From positions 186,001 through 250,000 of the forward strand of contig BSYO01000034.1 in NCBI GenBank assembly GCA_033239525.1: 64,000 nt of DNA, read 5' to 3'. Source of the DNA: Nepenthes gracilis. Taxonomy: Eukaryota > Streptophyta > Magnoliopsida > Caryophyllales > Nepenthaceae. Position 1 is the first letter of the stretch, and each line of letters opens with the position of its first letter. The translations under genes were made by a program, and so were the position numbers. Shown here in pieces: positions 37,525-49,349 of the stretch. A model generated the notes under the pieces. It worked only from the letters and a program-made list of their open reading frames with translations, was not told where the DNA came from and searched no databases.

Positions 37525-37705
37525 TATAGAACTTATGAAATAAGGGGAGATGAGAGAATCCCATACTTAGGTTAGTGTTATTTACATGAATATATAGGGT
37601 TATTTACATATATCAGAAATACTAAAAATACTCTTTAGCATATCCTAAAACATATTTGAAAAGTATATTCTAACAACTATTCTAATACTAACTTATATTC
37701 TAATA
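37525..37705 (-). mobile_element. Copia element 2, 5' LTR
   Basis: 181 bp, pairs with 30715-30915. It starts TATTAGAATA on the minus strand (the first G of TGTTAG has changed) and ends CATAAGTTCTATA before the primer-binding site. A target duplication was not clear. Confidence 0.8.
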
Positions 37706-38555
37706 GTAATAAATACAAATATATAGATTATAAACAAAATCTCTAAAATTGATGGGACCACCCAACCCAGCTAGTTTAACCAGTTTCAACCTTTCATTAA
37801 ATCCCAACAAATTTAATTTATAGGGTCAGTTGATATTTCACTTCACAGTTAATATAAAACTTTATATAACTACACCATCCCAGTAACAAGCATTTAAATG
37901 GCTCAAATTGAAGAAATCTAAAAGACAAGTAATCAGATACAAAGACAAAAAAACTGGAGTACTGGGAACCTAAAGCAACCCAAAACAAAATTACTTCACA
38001 TAAAGCAATGGATAATGCCAAAACCATGACCTTCCATTGTCCTGCAGTTTCTGTCTTTCTAGAAGACCTTGGTAGAAAAAAAGAAAGTAATTAAATGCCT
38101 TTATATCATAGGAAGCAACAGCTAACAACACTCGTAAGAAAATGCAGAAAAGGCTCCCATGCAAATAGGATGGGGGAGGATAGATATAGATACAACAGCT
38201 CCTCTACAAACAAAAATGGATAAAATAGTAATCACAATTAGCATGTTTTCAATAACATTCTTTGGTAAGAAGAATGTATCTTAGCATGTGAAATGGACAA
38301 CACGCTACGCTCAGAACAATCATCAATTGGTCTAGTTAACGATTTATTCGGGGCATAGCTTCAATGAGGTAAGTGGCAATTACACTTTCTTCATTAACCT
38401 GCATTAACACACCAAGAAAGGCTGCAGTGAGTTACCAAGCAGATAGCAATCAGGAATTGTTGTAATGTTGGAGGTTTTCATTAAATAATGTTATTTATGG
38501 AAAGAACTATGTGATGAAAAGTACTTCCACAATGGAATTTAGATAGTGTCTATGT
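37706..38555. other. UPL6 intron, no feature recognised
   Basis: Sequence between Copia element 2 and Gypsy element 2. I checked whether plastid ndhK/ndhJ resumes here and saw no match. Confidence 0.4.
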
Positions 38556-41500
38556 AACGGAGAATCAGACACAAAGACAAGTAGAATCAGGAGTTGCGTA
38601 TTCCATTCATACCAAATACTCGACTGAATATTAGTATTTATAATTGATTCAACAATACAATAATCCAACTACATCAGTTGCTGCCAAACAGTAACTGATA
38701 TACCATATTTTTTATGTTGTTATTTCAGTTACAACTACTAATTAATTCTTCTGTTTCATGTGGTTCTCATGATCTCTGTCCAGCTATGATGTCTTCGTTG
38801 CTTTGCTATGCATCCGACTCAGCTATACACATCTGTAATCCTTGTCCCTGGTGTTGATGCTACTCTTAATAAGACAGTTTCATGACAACTATCCCTGGAC
38901 AGAACAGCATCCCAGACCTCAAGGATGGAAGGAAGGAAATTGGGAATTGATAAGACTTGTATCTTCCATTCTTCCCGTGTTTCATTTTCCTTGTTGAAAA
39001 TTTTCCATTGACTCAAAATCTGTGCAATGAGTTCTCCATTTCGTAAAAGAGTTCTGGTGGTGATGACTGTTTCTGGAAAAATGAGGAACTCATTGGAGGA
39101 AGTCATAATAGGTACTGTCATTTGAACACAATGTTGAGAGCCAACGTATTTCTTGAGAAGAAAGATATGGAACCCATGGTGTATCTTGGACTCGGGCGGC
39201 AATTGAAGTTGCTATGCAACCTGACCAATTGTAGGAATGATAGGGTAAGGACCATAATACTTAGCTGAAAGCTTGAGGTTCTTCAGCAAGGCTAGACATG
39301 TTTGCTGACTTAGGGTGTAGTTAGAGGAAAACAAAGTCCATAATTTCAAAGGATGATTGAGACCACTTTTGATCTGCATCAAGCTTCATTAGAATCTGGG
39401 TTCTGCAAGTTTTTCCTAAAGGAATCAGCTCATGTTGATTCCGTCTTGTCCTAGCAGCTCAAATAATGCAACGGTGGGAGCTAAGTCATCCAAATTAAGT
39501 TGTGGATGAGAATATCCATATGAGGGCCAGAAATCAAAAATTATTATTGTAGTAAGTGGTGTTGATCCACCATTCGAGACTTTGATTAAGACGTTTGAGC
39601 TGTCCATCTGTTTGGGGGATGGAACATAGAAGTGAAGTGTAGCTGGCTGCCAAGGCTTTTAAAGAGGGCTTCTCAAAAAAATCTTGTGAAAGTTCTCTAC
39701 CTAGGATAATGAAACAATGATTTCCATGTAGTTTAACAATGTTATAAAGGAGCAGACAGTCAAATTTGGAAGCAGTGAAAGGATGTGCTAATGGCAGGAA
39801 GCGTGCAAACATTGTCAATCTATCAATCATAACCAAGATGTTATATTTTTCTAAGAATTTTATTAATCCTTTCTGAAATCCATCACTATGTGACTCCATG
39901 AAAGTAGGGGAAAAGGCAGAGGTTGTAGAAGGCCAGGAGAAGCCATTCTCTTGGATTTGTTTCTTTGACAGTTGTCACAAGAAAGGATGAAATAATGCAA
40001 CTTTCCGATACATGCCAGCCAATAGAAAAAGTGATGATGGAACCTTGAAAGTTTGCTAGAATTCCTGAATGACCACCAATTGGTTACGGATGAAAAATCT
40101 GGAAAAATGTGTTTACCGATTCGTTGAAGAATCTATGAAGATGCAGTTTGTGTGCTTTAGCATGCCATTGACAAGGGAGAAAGGTGGTTTTTCAGTAAAA
40201 TCAATGGAAAGTGCTACAAATCATTCAGTATCTATTTGATATTTTTTCATAACTGGATTGAAGTTGTGTGATCAAGGCAGGAGTGGCAGTTATAACAGTG
40301 TTGCAAAGCACATGGTTTTCCCTCTGAGAAAGAGCATCTGCCACTATGTTTTCCTATCCTTTTCTATAGTCGCTTATATAATTGAGGACTACCAACTTAG
40401 TCATGCTCTTCTGGTGCAGTAAAGTGACTTTTTTTGGTAAGAGATGAACATTATCATTTGTAAATACAGGTGCATTGTATAAATTGGTACTCTAGCGCAT
40501 TTCCCTTTCCGAATCAGAATAAATATGTTATCCCGTTAACTAAGTATTTTAAGCTCTGATGTTCAGTTCTAATAATGAAGTCATTGCATTTTAGGTAATG
40601 CTTCTACTTAGTAACTGCTGATAGAATGGCCAACCATTCCTTGTCAAAGACTCATAAGCTGCGGTTCTTCTTTACTATGAAAGGAATGGGCTGATTCTGT
40701 TGATCCTCTTAACCATTATTGGTAGAAGCTCCATTTTCTTTTACTCGAGTTAGAAAAACTCCCCACCTGCATCATTCTATTCTGTAAGTATTCTGTAATA
40801 ATCTTCCAACCAGTCTAGCGATTCAGTAGTCCAAGCTTTAGGGCTTATTTCCTTCTAATCGAAAGATGCCTAAAAGTAACACAGCCTCCATTCCATAATT
40901 GGAAGGCATCAGTTTCCACTATAAAGGGTTGACTGCAATTAGACAAAGGCAGCACAGCTAATACTAAAGTGTGTGAAATATCCTTTTGAGCTGTTGGAAG
41001 GCCTACGCAGCTTATGCAACCAACTAAGCTGTCCTTTTGAATAATTCAGTGAGTGGCTGGCATGCAGAACCATAATCAGGAATGAATAGTCTATAGTTTT
41101 CCATAAGACCAAAAGTGCTCCCAAGTACTCTTTGAGATGTGGGAGTAGGCCATTTAATCATAGCTGTTATTTTTGATAGATCCCCTATGAGATGACCAAG
41201 GCACTAAATTTAGTTTAGGCAGAAAAAGCATTACGACAATTTGGCAAAAAAGCTGATGCTTTCTGTGTGAGGGAGACAACGTGAAAATAGTCCATATGCA
41301 AGCCTAAAGGAGTAGTATAAGAGAATGCCATTGAAGAAAACTAAAACACAATTGCTTCGAATGGGCTGAACTATTTCATTCTTCAAGGCTTGAAATGTTG
41401 CTTGCATGGTATTACTTAAGCCAAATGGCAGAAGTGCCGAGATCTGTCTTAAGATTATCAAGTTAAGACATTCGGATTTGGTGATACCCTAATCTAAGGT

Positions 41501-43010
41501 CTACTTTAGTTAATACAAATGCACCATGGAGTTCATTCAGAGTTGATGTTAAGAATTGGAAATTTGTTTTTTGATTGTGAGTTCATCAGGCTCTCTATAA
41601 TCAATACAAAACCTACAGGAGCCATCCATTTTTTACAATGAGTGATGCTGATGCAAAAGGGCTGATGCTGGGTTGTATGATGTTTGCTTTAGAATTTTAT
41701 CCTTGAGCTTTAAATTCAATTTCTTGTAGTCAGTATATCAATAAGGTTTGAGATTAACTGATAGTGCATTTGGTTTTAGAGTAATGTAACAATCATCAGG
41801 CTGAGGTGTTGGAAATTGGTTGGGTATAGATAATATATCAGAGAAAGCTGAAAGCAATTGTTTCAGACAGAGGTAATTAGGGACCTGGTCTTTTGTAGAC
41901 TGCAGGGAGAAAAGACGAACTAAGAGTAGGACTTCTACACCATGCTTGAGCTAGTTATGAATATTCTTGCCTCATAACATGTTAAGAGAAGCTTGTTTAG
42001 AAGTCTCAGTTAATTTGATCTGTTTGGCCTCTTTCTGAAATGAATAATTGGGACACTGAAGATAAAAAAAGAATTGGACTATATGCTTTCATCCAAGCCA
42101 CTCCCAGTACCATGTCACAATAGACAAGTTCCAAGAATCTGGGATCAACAAGAGAAGCATGCACCTGCATTTGCCAACAAAAATTGCACCATTTGGCAGT
42201 GACAATTATTTTCTGTCCTTTAGCCACTACTTATGGATGAGACGTCGTAATGAAGTCATATTGAGCCTTGCAGCTATCGTAGGATTGAGAAAACTCTGAG
42301 TGCGTCCACTGTCAATGAGGATAGTGATATTATACTGCTGGAATGTTCCTTTTATATTGCTGCTATACTTAATAAGACAGTTGCATGATAAATTACTTGT
42401 TATTTAAGGATAATTTTGAAACTACTTACCAAAGGGGGGATTTTCACAACATCAGAATTCTAAAGCCAGTCTCGAAAATGAGGAGATTCAATCTTGGCAT
42501 TGTTAGTCCCGAAATTGAATTTCAATGACTCAAAATCCCCAGACCAGATAAATGCATGTAAGGTATGTTTTATGGCATTCATGCTAATGAAAAAGAACCT
42601 AAAAATCTCAGGACTTGTCATGAGATTCAATTGGGGTTCTTCTCATGCATGATTCTGGAAATGCTTGCTTAATTGGGCCTGAAATTTGTGCAAATATGTT
42701 GTCTATCTCCTCAACTGATGTCTAAATCAAACGATCAAAAGCACTGAATTCAAAACTTGAGATTCACAAGCTCGAGTTCTCCCTCCCATGGAGACGGAAG
42801 AAAAGTGTTATTTTCATTTCCTTTTGTTTGTTTCTCCTGATGAGCACAAACTTTGTAAGCTACAAAATCTTGAACTACAACCACGTTGGCCATCTTGTCT
42901 AAAGGAGATGATGGATAGCAGTTTAGATCAGTTATAACCAGGTAGGGCAAAAGAATTGCAGCGTTTGGCATGCAAACAAACAGTTGCACAGACATAGTTA
43001 GATCTCCTTA
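38556..43010 (-). mobile_element. Gypsy retrotransposon 2 with chromodomain
   Basis: Minus-strand order gag, protease, RT, integrase, chromodomain. Protease end YCDMVLGVAWMKAYSPILF is at ~42120. RT reads LPFGLSNTMQATFQALKNEI at ~41430 and VLVFFNGILLYYS (normally F-F-D-D) at ~41345. Integrase includes ILVMIDRLTMFARFLPLAHP at ~39835 and IPQTDGQLKRLNQSLEWW at ~39620. The tail has PPESKIHHGFHIFLLKKYVG and then a chromodomain-like LLRNGELIAQILSQWKIF (38819-39202), which marks it as a chromovirus. Frames are broken and LTRs were not paired, so it is inactive. Confidence 0.85.
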
Positions 43011-43286
43011 ATTTGGAGACCCCTGTGGATCCCCAAACAAATATTCATAGGCTCAAAGGAACAAATCAAAAAACAAAATATTAATATGACATGGCTGCAT
43101 GAGAAAAGCAACCATGGCAGATGATGAATAGTGGCAGGATGAAGGCAAAGGCATCTCTTTCATACTCATTTAACTGAAATTGACACCACCGTTGTACATA
43201 TTTATAGGAAGCAACCTTATTTGGAGTTGATCTTAACCAATTTGCAAGATTTGCAAGAAAAGACTTGAAAATTAAACATTCATTTT

Positions 43287-43630
43287 TGTTAGAATATTTG
43301 TTTAGTTTAGAATACTTGTTAGAATATACTATTCCTTTGTAAGGCTAGTTTAATATTTTTGAAATATAAAAATAACATTGTATATACATGTGAATATGGC
43401 CAACTCATGTATATGGTTTTCTCATCTCTTCTAATATTATATCTTTCACATGGTTTTAGAGAGGGTTACTTTCCAAACCCTAGCCACCGCCGTTACCGGC
43501 GATACTTCTTTATCAAAGATGTGCCTCCTATCCATGAACTATATTTCGTTTGATTATGATGGGCCTGTTGTTGGTTGTTTTTGCCTGGTCCTAGTTCTAG
43601 GTTCTACTCTTGGCTATAATACTCCCCCTA
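43287..43630 (+). mobile_element. Copia-type 5' LTR and leader fragment, plus strand
   Basis: Starts TGTTAGAATATTTG and reaches cacatggttttagag, a decayed TGGTATCAGAG primer site at ~43448. A Copia-like leader with G+C-rich ccgccgttaccggcg follows. No pol was found in this orientation. Confidence 0.5.
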
Positions 43631-44170
43631 AAGAACAAGACATCCAATTAATAAGATAATAAACTGTCAATAATGTATCCTTTGAAAAAGCCTTTGGAAC
43701 TCCCATTTAGAATAAGAGAGCTTTAGCAAATACCTATTCTTCCTCTTAGTCACTCTTTTTTGCTAGGAGTATAAGGATAAGCAAATTCATGAAGAATCTA
43801 ATGCTAGGATAGGAATGAGGAAAAGACAGAAAAATATTCATAAATATTGTCACTCTACAAAGTATGTGTAGAAGTAGAATATTAGGTCTTAATTTAAGTA
43901 TGGAACACATAGAAAATGAAATATAACTCAAAATAATTCTTTATCAAGTATAACTTGATTACTTGTAAATAGCTATCAGCAAATGTAACAAAATAACAAT
44001 GTCCCATCTTGGAAAAAAATTAAACACGATCTCCAGATATCTGAGTGTATTAATTAAAATTAGACAAAGGTAAGTAGATTTACTTGAATAGAATATGACC
44101 TATGATGATACTTTATAGACAAGCATAACTCATAAAACAAGTCAATAAAAGAGGTCAGGGTTGGACATAA
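43631..44170 (-). mobile_element. Copia integrase fragment, minus strand
   Basis: The DNA sequence parallels the integrase part of Copia element 2 at about 35940-36480 (shared gataataaactgt / cctttggaactccca / cccatcttgga blocks in the same order). It is therefore a second, truncated copy of the same family. Confidence 0.65.
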
Positions 44171-44439
44171 CTTTTTCAGATTAAAAAGAAATAGATTGTC
44201 AGGAGTGCATGAAGCATATTAAGGAGTTCATCATTTTGTTTGCATGAAGCTCTACCAGGGCTTACTCCCATTTATCAAGTGAGCACTAGAAATCAGCTTG
44301 GAGATGGCTTAATTCCCATTTGTCATGTGAGCACTAGAAATTAGCTTGGAGATATTTTCATCGTCATTAATTGGAGCTTGAGTTACGTGCATTTGTAACA
44401 AGCCAAACATAATCAACATCTATATTTTAACTTAATGGA

Positions 44440-44700
44440 AAGTTCTAGAATATTTGTTAGTGATAGAAAACTAGATAGTGTTAGAATATAGTATATACCT
44501 TTAGAATATATTTTGGGATTTGTTGAGGGACATTCCTTTATAAGGATAGTTTAGCATTTTGATTATATGCAAATAACTAAATATATATATATATATATAT
44601 GTATATCAATAGAAACGGTTCATATATTGAATTTTCTTAACTCATCTTATTTTCTAGTTTTCACAATTTCTATTCAATTTGATTGTGGAGAACCCCAATG
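44440..44700 (+). mobile_element. Second TGTTAG-type LTR fragment
   Basis: gtgttagaatatagtatata and cctttataaggatagttta resemble the LTR at 43287. It contains a (TA)10 run at 44580-44600. With that LTR it may bracket a collapsed element. Confidence 0.4.
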
Positions 44701-46071
44701 GCATAAACACAAAAAAGGAAGGAGGAAAATTTCAGCCAAAGAGGTATCAACAATTAGAAATGTGGCCTGTGGCAAAATAAAAGGCAAAGCAAAAAGGTGT
44801 TTTTTTTAAAATATTAAAAAATGGTTTTAAAATCAGGACTAGTGGCCTTAGAAATCTGAAATGGCAGCATTAACAACTTTTGGTATATAGTTTTGAAAGT
44901 TCCCCCAAACAGTAAATTGCTCTTAAAAACACATTATTTTAGTAAAAAAACCAAGGAAGAGATCATACTCCAGCCTAAGTTTGTAGTGTTGTATGCATAT
45001 ATGATACTATGCCAGGGCCATTTAGGAGGCATTTATTTACTAAAAAAATAAGAATTTATAAGAGTAAATATTTCCTCCCAGTAACTAAAAATATTGTTTC
45101 ACCTCTACGAACATATACCAATAGGTCTATTCAACAACTTCTCGAGGCATTGGTGCAGTCACTGCAGAGCAATGGAAAGCAATCACCCTTTCCTAATTAA
45201 GATATGGAAAAAAATATATATTTCTAGAGCAAATGGAAGAGCAGATAAAAATCTAATAACATGTAAGTGAACCATGCAAAATTTCCAGTGCATGTGAAAG
45301 ATTTTTTCCAAGCCCATAAAAGATGTCAGGTTCCACAAACAGCCAATTTTTCCACAACTGTATCTCCTGAGTCCAGCGTCAACCTTTTAAAAAAGGTTGA
45401 CGGAGGATGAACCCCATCTGTAACAAAAGCCAAAATAAATATATACACAAGAAATGAAAGACCCTAAAACACAACGCAGTCTTATGATAGCTGTTTTGCA
45501 CAAGGCATTAACTGTCAAGAGATCCCTGAGCCTTCCCTGACAAAAAAACACCAATTTCAAGCTAGTCAAACTGAACCTGGTGATTTGTTTCCACTTTTAG
45601 TCCCATGTTTTCACTTCATCACGATGCTAGAGGTGGAGGAAAGATGCATGATTCATATCTTGGTGTTTAAATAACTACATTTTAAATTAGTGCAGTTCAT
45701 AACAGAAATCCAATTTTTGGTCCTGAACACCTCCCTTCCCCACAGTATGTATTGCTCACAAACCATGAAACGAATGCGAACTCCTTAAATTTCCCCACCA
45801 ATTCCCCTCTGCCTATCTGAGCTCAAGAAACTATCTATTGTGTGAGATAGTGTTTCGTTTTTGTCTGTCCGTGTGTAATTTATAAAATGAGTCAAACCTT
45901 CATGCAAATATTATACAAGACATTAACAGAGCATTAACACATGCTCAATGATACTAACTCTTGGGTCAGTTCCACTTAAAACACAGAAGAATGTATGTGC
46001 AAGTGCCCAAATACATCTACAGAAAGTAAGAAGTGTATCAAAGTTACATTTAATGTAACCAACATCACAAC
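44701..46071. other. End of the 17.5-kb intron
   Basis: AT-rich sequence up to the donor of exon i. Nothing recognised. Confidence 0.4.
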
Positions 46072-46197
46072 CTTAAATAGACCATACTGTATGTCAAAAG
46101 CTGCTCTAGTGATGCTCTCCATGAAATCTTTAAAAATTCCACCACCGTCAATACCAGCCTCTTCAACTCCAAATTCATTAACAAACGTCACGCGAAT
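46072..46197 (-). CDS. UPL6: UPL6 exon i, HECT core motif
   Basis: 126 nt, 42 codons, phase 0. It encodes IRVTFVNEFGVEEAGIDGGG and then GIFKDFMESITRAAFDIQYG. The E-x-G-x-D-x-G-G-x-x-x-[DE]-[FW] block is diagnostic of the HECT N-lobe. It is followed by GTTGTG, the start of the 17.5-kb intron. Confidence 0.97.
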
Positions 46198-46335
46198 CTG
46201 AATTAAAACAGATGACAGGGTTGAAGCTTAAAATGAAAGAAACAGTGAAAAAACTAAAAGCATTTTCTAGATGCAGCTTCAGCACAGGGACATAGTAAAG
46301 CACCTAACTCTGAAGAATCAAAACAGATACATTAC

Positions 46336-46479
46336 CACTCCTCGGAGATCCTCATCTGACAATGCATTCAACTGATTAAAAGCATCTTCCAAAATGTGAT
46401 CCCGCCGTATTTTGAAGCGGTTTCTGGCGAAAACAGCAGAATGAGATCCATCTCTTTGGCGCACAGCAGCCAATTGGGA
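46336..46479 (-). CDS. UPL6: UPL6 exon h, HECT N-lobe start
   Basis: 144 nt, 48 codons. It begins SQLAAVRQRDGSH and includes RFKIRRDHILEDAFNQL, the usual HECT-domain opening, ending SDEDLRGV. The donor is taken as GTG/GTAATG. A GGA/GTGGTA alternative would remove one Val and keep frame. Confidence 0.93.
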
Positions 46480-46729
46480 CTAAAACAGGGAACAACCAAA
46501 ATTACCAAAACCAGAACTTCACCATGACCTGCTCCCCTAAAGCATTCCCAACAAAAGGATTTACAAAGGTGATTAAACCATAGTTATTCGTTCTGCAATC
46601 TGGTAATTGAGGTCCCATATGCAGTATGCAAAAAAGTGTCATTTTCATACGATAATGTCATTGAGAACAACCTTTGGTAGCACAGAATGAAAACCAGCTT
46701 ATATATATTGGTATTAGGCTTCCCGTATC

Positions 46730-46965
46730 ATGCAAATTGTGATATATCGTTGAACCGGCAATATATCAAAATATATCGGCCAATAAACCTGATATGCTAA
46801 TAAATTGGCCAATATTCCCTCCCAATTCATTTTGTGATGCTTCACAAAAAAAAAAAGAAAAATATTGCATCTAGTGCATCTAACATCGATACGTATCGCC
46901 CAACACATCCAATATCCATACAATTGTGATACTGGCATTGATAGTTTAATCCATATTTGGTACGC
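46730..46965. repeat. atatcgg-rich repeat, copy 1
   Basis: Dense atatcgg / tatcgcc / ggccaat words in the intron between exons g and h. Similar words occur at 53540-53815. Probably a small non-autonomous DNA element; ends not defined. Confidence 0.35.
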
Positions 46966-47064
46966 TATACAACAGTATGCTGGGGGGTTGGCAAGCCTAG
47001 TAACTATGGAATAAACAATAAATATAGGAAATCTTTGATAGAAGCAAAATAGGTAGTCACTCAC

Positions 47065-47151
47065 CGTAAATATTTTCACCCTGCTTGTAAATGGCACAAG
47101 AAATGGAGCTTGTTTAAGTATTTCATTTGCCCGAGTATTTTCTTGCATAGC
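47065..47151 (-). CDS. UPL6: UPL6 exon g, start of HECT region
   Basis: 87 nt, 29 codons, phase 0. It reads AMQENTRANEILKQAPFLVP and ends FTSRVKIFT, the strand just upstream of the HECT domain where HECT proteins carry a PF-x-x-R-x-x-x-F motif. Donor GTGAGT; the intron before it is 75 bp. Confidence 0.94.
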
Positions 47152-47226
47152 CTGGAAAGGATTACATGAGCAATCAGTTCAAGGAAAAGAGTCCAATAAA
47201 TCACAAGACATCAAAAAAACAAATAC

Positions 47227-47310
47227 CTGAGAAATAAAATAATCATTGACACCATCTGAATGAAAATCACTCGGTGGAATAAACTGCCGTCTATTGTTCC
47301 AGTCTTGCAA
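47227..47310 (-). CDS. UPL6: UPL6 exon f
   Basis: 84 nt, 28 codons, phase 0. It begins LQDWNNRRQFIPPSDFH and ends VNDYFISQ, both conserved in UPL6. Acceptor TTTAG, donor GTATTT. Confidence 0.93.
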
Positions 47311-47430
47311 CTAAATTACAGTTAAAAGACAACAAGTCATTCAACTATTTTACAATACCACTATATGAAATGTACAACTGCATGAGTACCACCAGAAGAA
47401 AGAATTTATTTTCATGAAGCTTGATGATAC

Positions 47431-47574
47431 CTGTGACAGAAGCTCAGAGGCAACAGTGCTGACCCTGTGCTGAAGAAATTCTAGTGGTTGTCTTCTATGA
47501 ACCAAGCCTTCAGAAGTATATTTCACCGGGTTAGTTGGTATTGAAGGATTCATCCATAGTAGCTGCCATAAGGC
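47431..47574 (-). CDS. UPL6: UPL6 exon e
   Basis: 144 nt, 48 codons, phase 0 at both ends. It begins ALWQLLWMNP, a UPL6 signature, passes through a variable stretch (residues 12-30 of the exon) and ends STVASELLSQ. The flanking introns are 851 and 120 bp. Confidence 0.93.
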
Positions 47575-48425
47575 CTGCAGAAGCAAAGACGTGTTGCACA
47601 AACATGAATTGAGGAGGAATTTTTCCTTTTTCATTTTTTCACTTTGTAGAACAACCAATAAAATGTCAGTAGCAGCACAAGAAACCACACAACTATGCCT
47701 GCTAGCAATGGTAAGATTGCTTCCTCGTAACCGCTTTAAACCAAGGAAATGGCCTCTATGCATTGCCAGTGATAAAAAAGCATATATGATCTTCCCCAAA
47801 CTTTATGCCTCAATAATCTTGTGCATTGGGTCACCTTTTAGCAACAAGAAAAGTGTATCACCCTTGCACAAGATAATTAGGCTTCACCAACACAAAAAGG
47901 GGGGGGGGATGTTTCAGCTCGCTGAAAATGTCCTATATCTCCCCATTCAAGAAGGGCTACTGTGGGCATACCTAACTGCATCAGGGACTATGGATTGAGC
48001 ACTCCATGAAGCTCTGTTGTAGGCTATTTGATAATCTAGTCTCGATCCATGCTCTAGGATCCAACAAATTCTATGCTAGTTGTCAACAAAATATTTGTAA
48101 ATCCAAGATCCAGGTTTGCAATGAACCCCTTTAAGCATCCAGTGCACATACGCAAGGCATACAAATGGATATAATTTTCTTTAGGTATTGAGTTGATATG
48201 AGAGTTGTTGTAACTGATATATGAAAACAACCAGCAAGGGGGCAATTCATTGCCTATGATACTTGGCTGGGTAGATGGATCTCCTATGACTAGATAAAGA
48301 TTCATTAATGCATGAGGGTACCATCTATGCCTGCCTATTTCATCTAGAAGAAAACACACACATAAAAAATTCGTTTCATGCCTAACTGAACCAGTAGTCA
48401 TGCTTCTAACTTATCTAGTAATTAC

Positions 48426-48522
48426 CTGTCTCAGGATAACAATTAAGTATCTAATGTCCTTCAGCGACAGAGGTTTCTCCTGCTCATAGAACTCCTCATT
48501 GTCAACAATCATAAGCATGTGC
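48426..48522 (-). CDS. UPL6: UPL6 exon d
   Basis: 97 nt: G completing the split Lys, then 32 codons beginning HMLMIVDNEEFYEQEKPLSL, near-identical to the UPL6 family in this segment. Acceptor GGCAG, donor GTAAT. Confidence 0.93.
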
Positions 48523-48597
48523 CTGCCAACAATAAAGAGAGGATCATCATCACTGACAATCACATACATTGCATCATCAAAGAACATTGATGTGTAA

Positions 48598-49194
48598 ATG
48601 TGCAGTTTTCAATCAATATATCCTCCAGGACTGTTTCATTTGAATTATGTAAGACAGACATCACAGAGACTTGCAGGCTCTAAAGGATATATGGAAAAAC
48701 ATGCTGAAAACAACTGCATAGTACTAGATCCTGTTTTAGTAAAACTAAGTTTTGAAACCTATACAAGTTCTGCTACAGCACTCATCCTAAAAATATTATG
48801 CCTGCTTCTAGCATTTCAATGTAACATATCTGATTTTATATTTGTCAAATATTGTTTCCCTCCATTCAATCTTATTATATTAATGAGGGCAAGGAAAGAG
48901 GACTGGCCACTGCCCTCAACTACCTCTAACTGCTCTGAAATCGCTTCCAATGGAGTACACGGCTACCAGCTGGTTTTATATATTCCTAAATCCATCTTCA
49001 CCAAAGTTATGTTAACTGTGTCAGCCAATTTCAATCAAATAATCAGCAGAAAGCCTTTAACTGATTTACTTTATGAGGATTCAAATCGAAAGTCTTCCAC
49101 ATCAATCCTTGGGGCAACTTACGACAAGGGAAAAGTATACATAAACACAAGGACGGGAAGCATTCAAAATGTCTACTTGGATGAGGAGTTTTGA
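48598..49194 (+). other. 198-codon open frame of unknown origin
   Basis: The longest open frame in the window, inside the 6.3-kb intron and antisense to UPL6. It starts MCSFQSIYPPGLFHLNYV, has a hydrophobic stretch (ALILKILCLLLAF) and a polar end. No family was recognised, it shows no plant codon pattern I can vouch for, and it sits next to hAT remains. It may be chance or part of the element. Confidence 0.15.
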
Positions 49195-49349
49195 TATCAT
49201 TCCATGACCGAGAAATTACTATTGAAGGGAATTGGTCTCTCATCCTTCCATTCCACAAACATAGTTTTGAGGATGATGACGACGATGTTCAATTTAAGAT
49301 GGCGAGTCCAGAGATTATTAGGAACCACATTGTGTGGGATGGGATACAA

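Noticed and set aside
37706..38555. Possible continuation of plastid ndhK/ndhJ after the Copia element
   Set aside because: No readable similarity to the ndhK tail or ndhJ on the plus strand.
47899..47908. Ten-G run as a regulatory or G-quadruplex element
   Set aside because: A single homopolymer run in an intron; no repeated G-tracts nearby.
47591..47998. 135-codon plus-strand open frame
   Set aside because: It lies almost wholly in the UPL6 intron between exons d and e, antisense, with no family motif.
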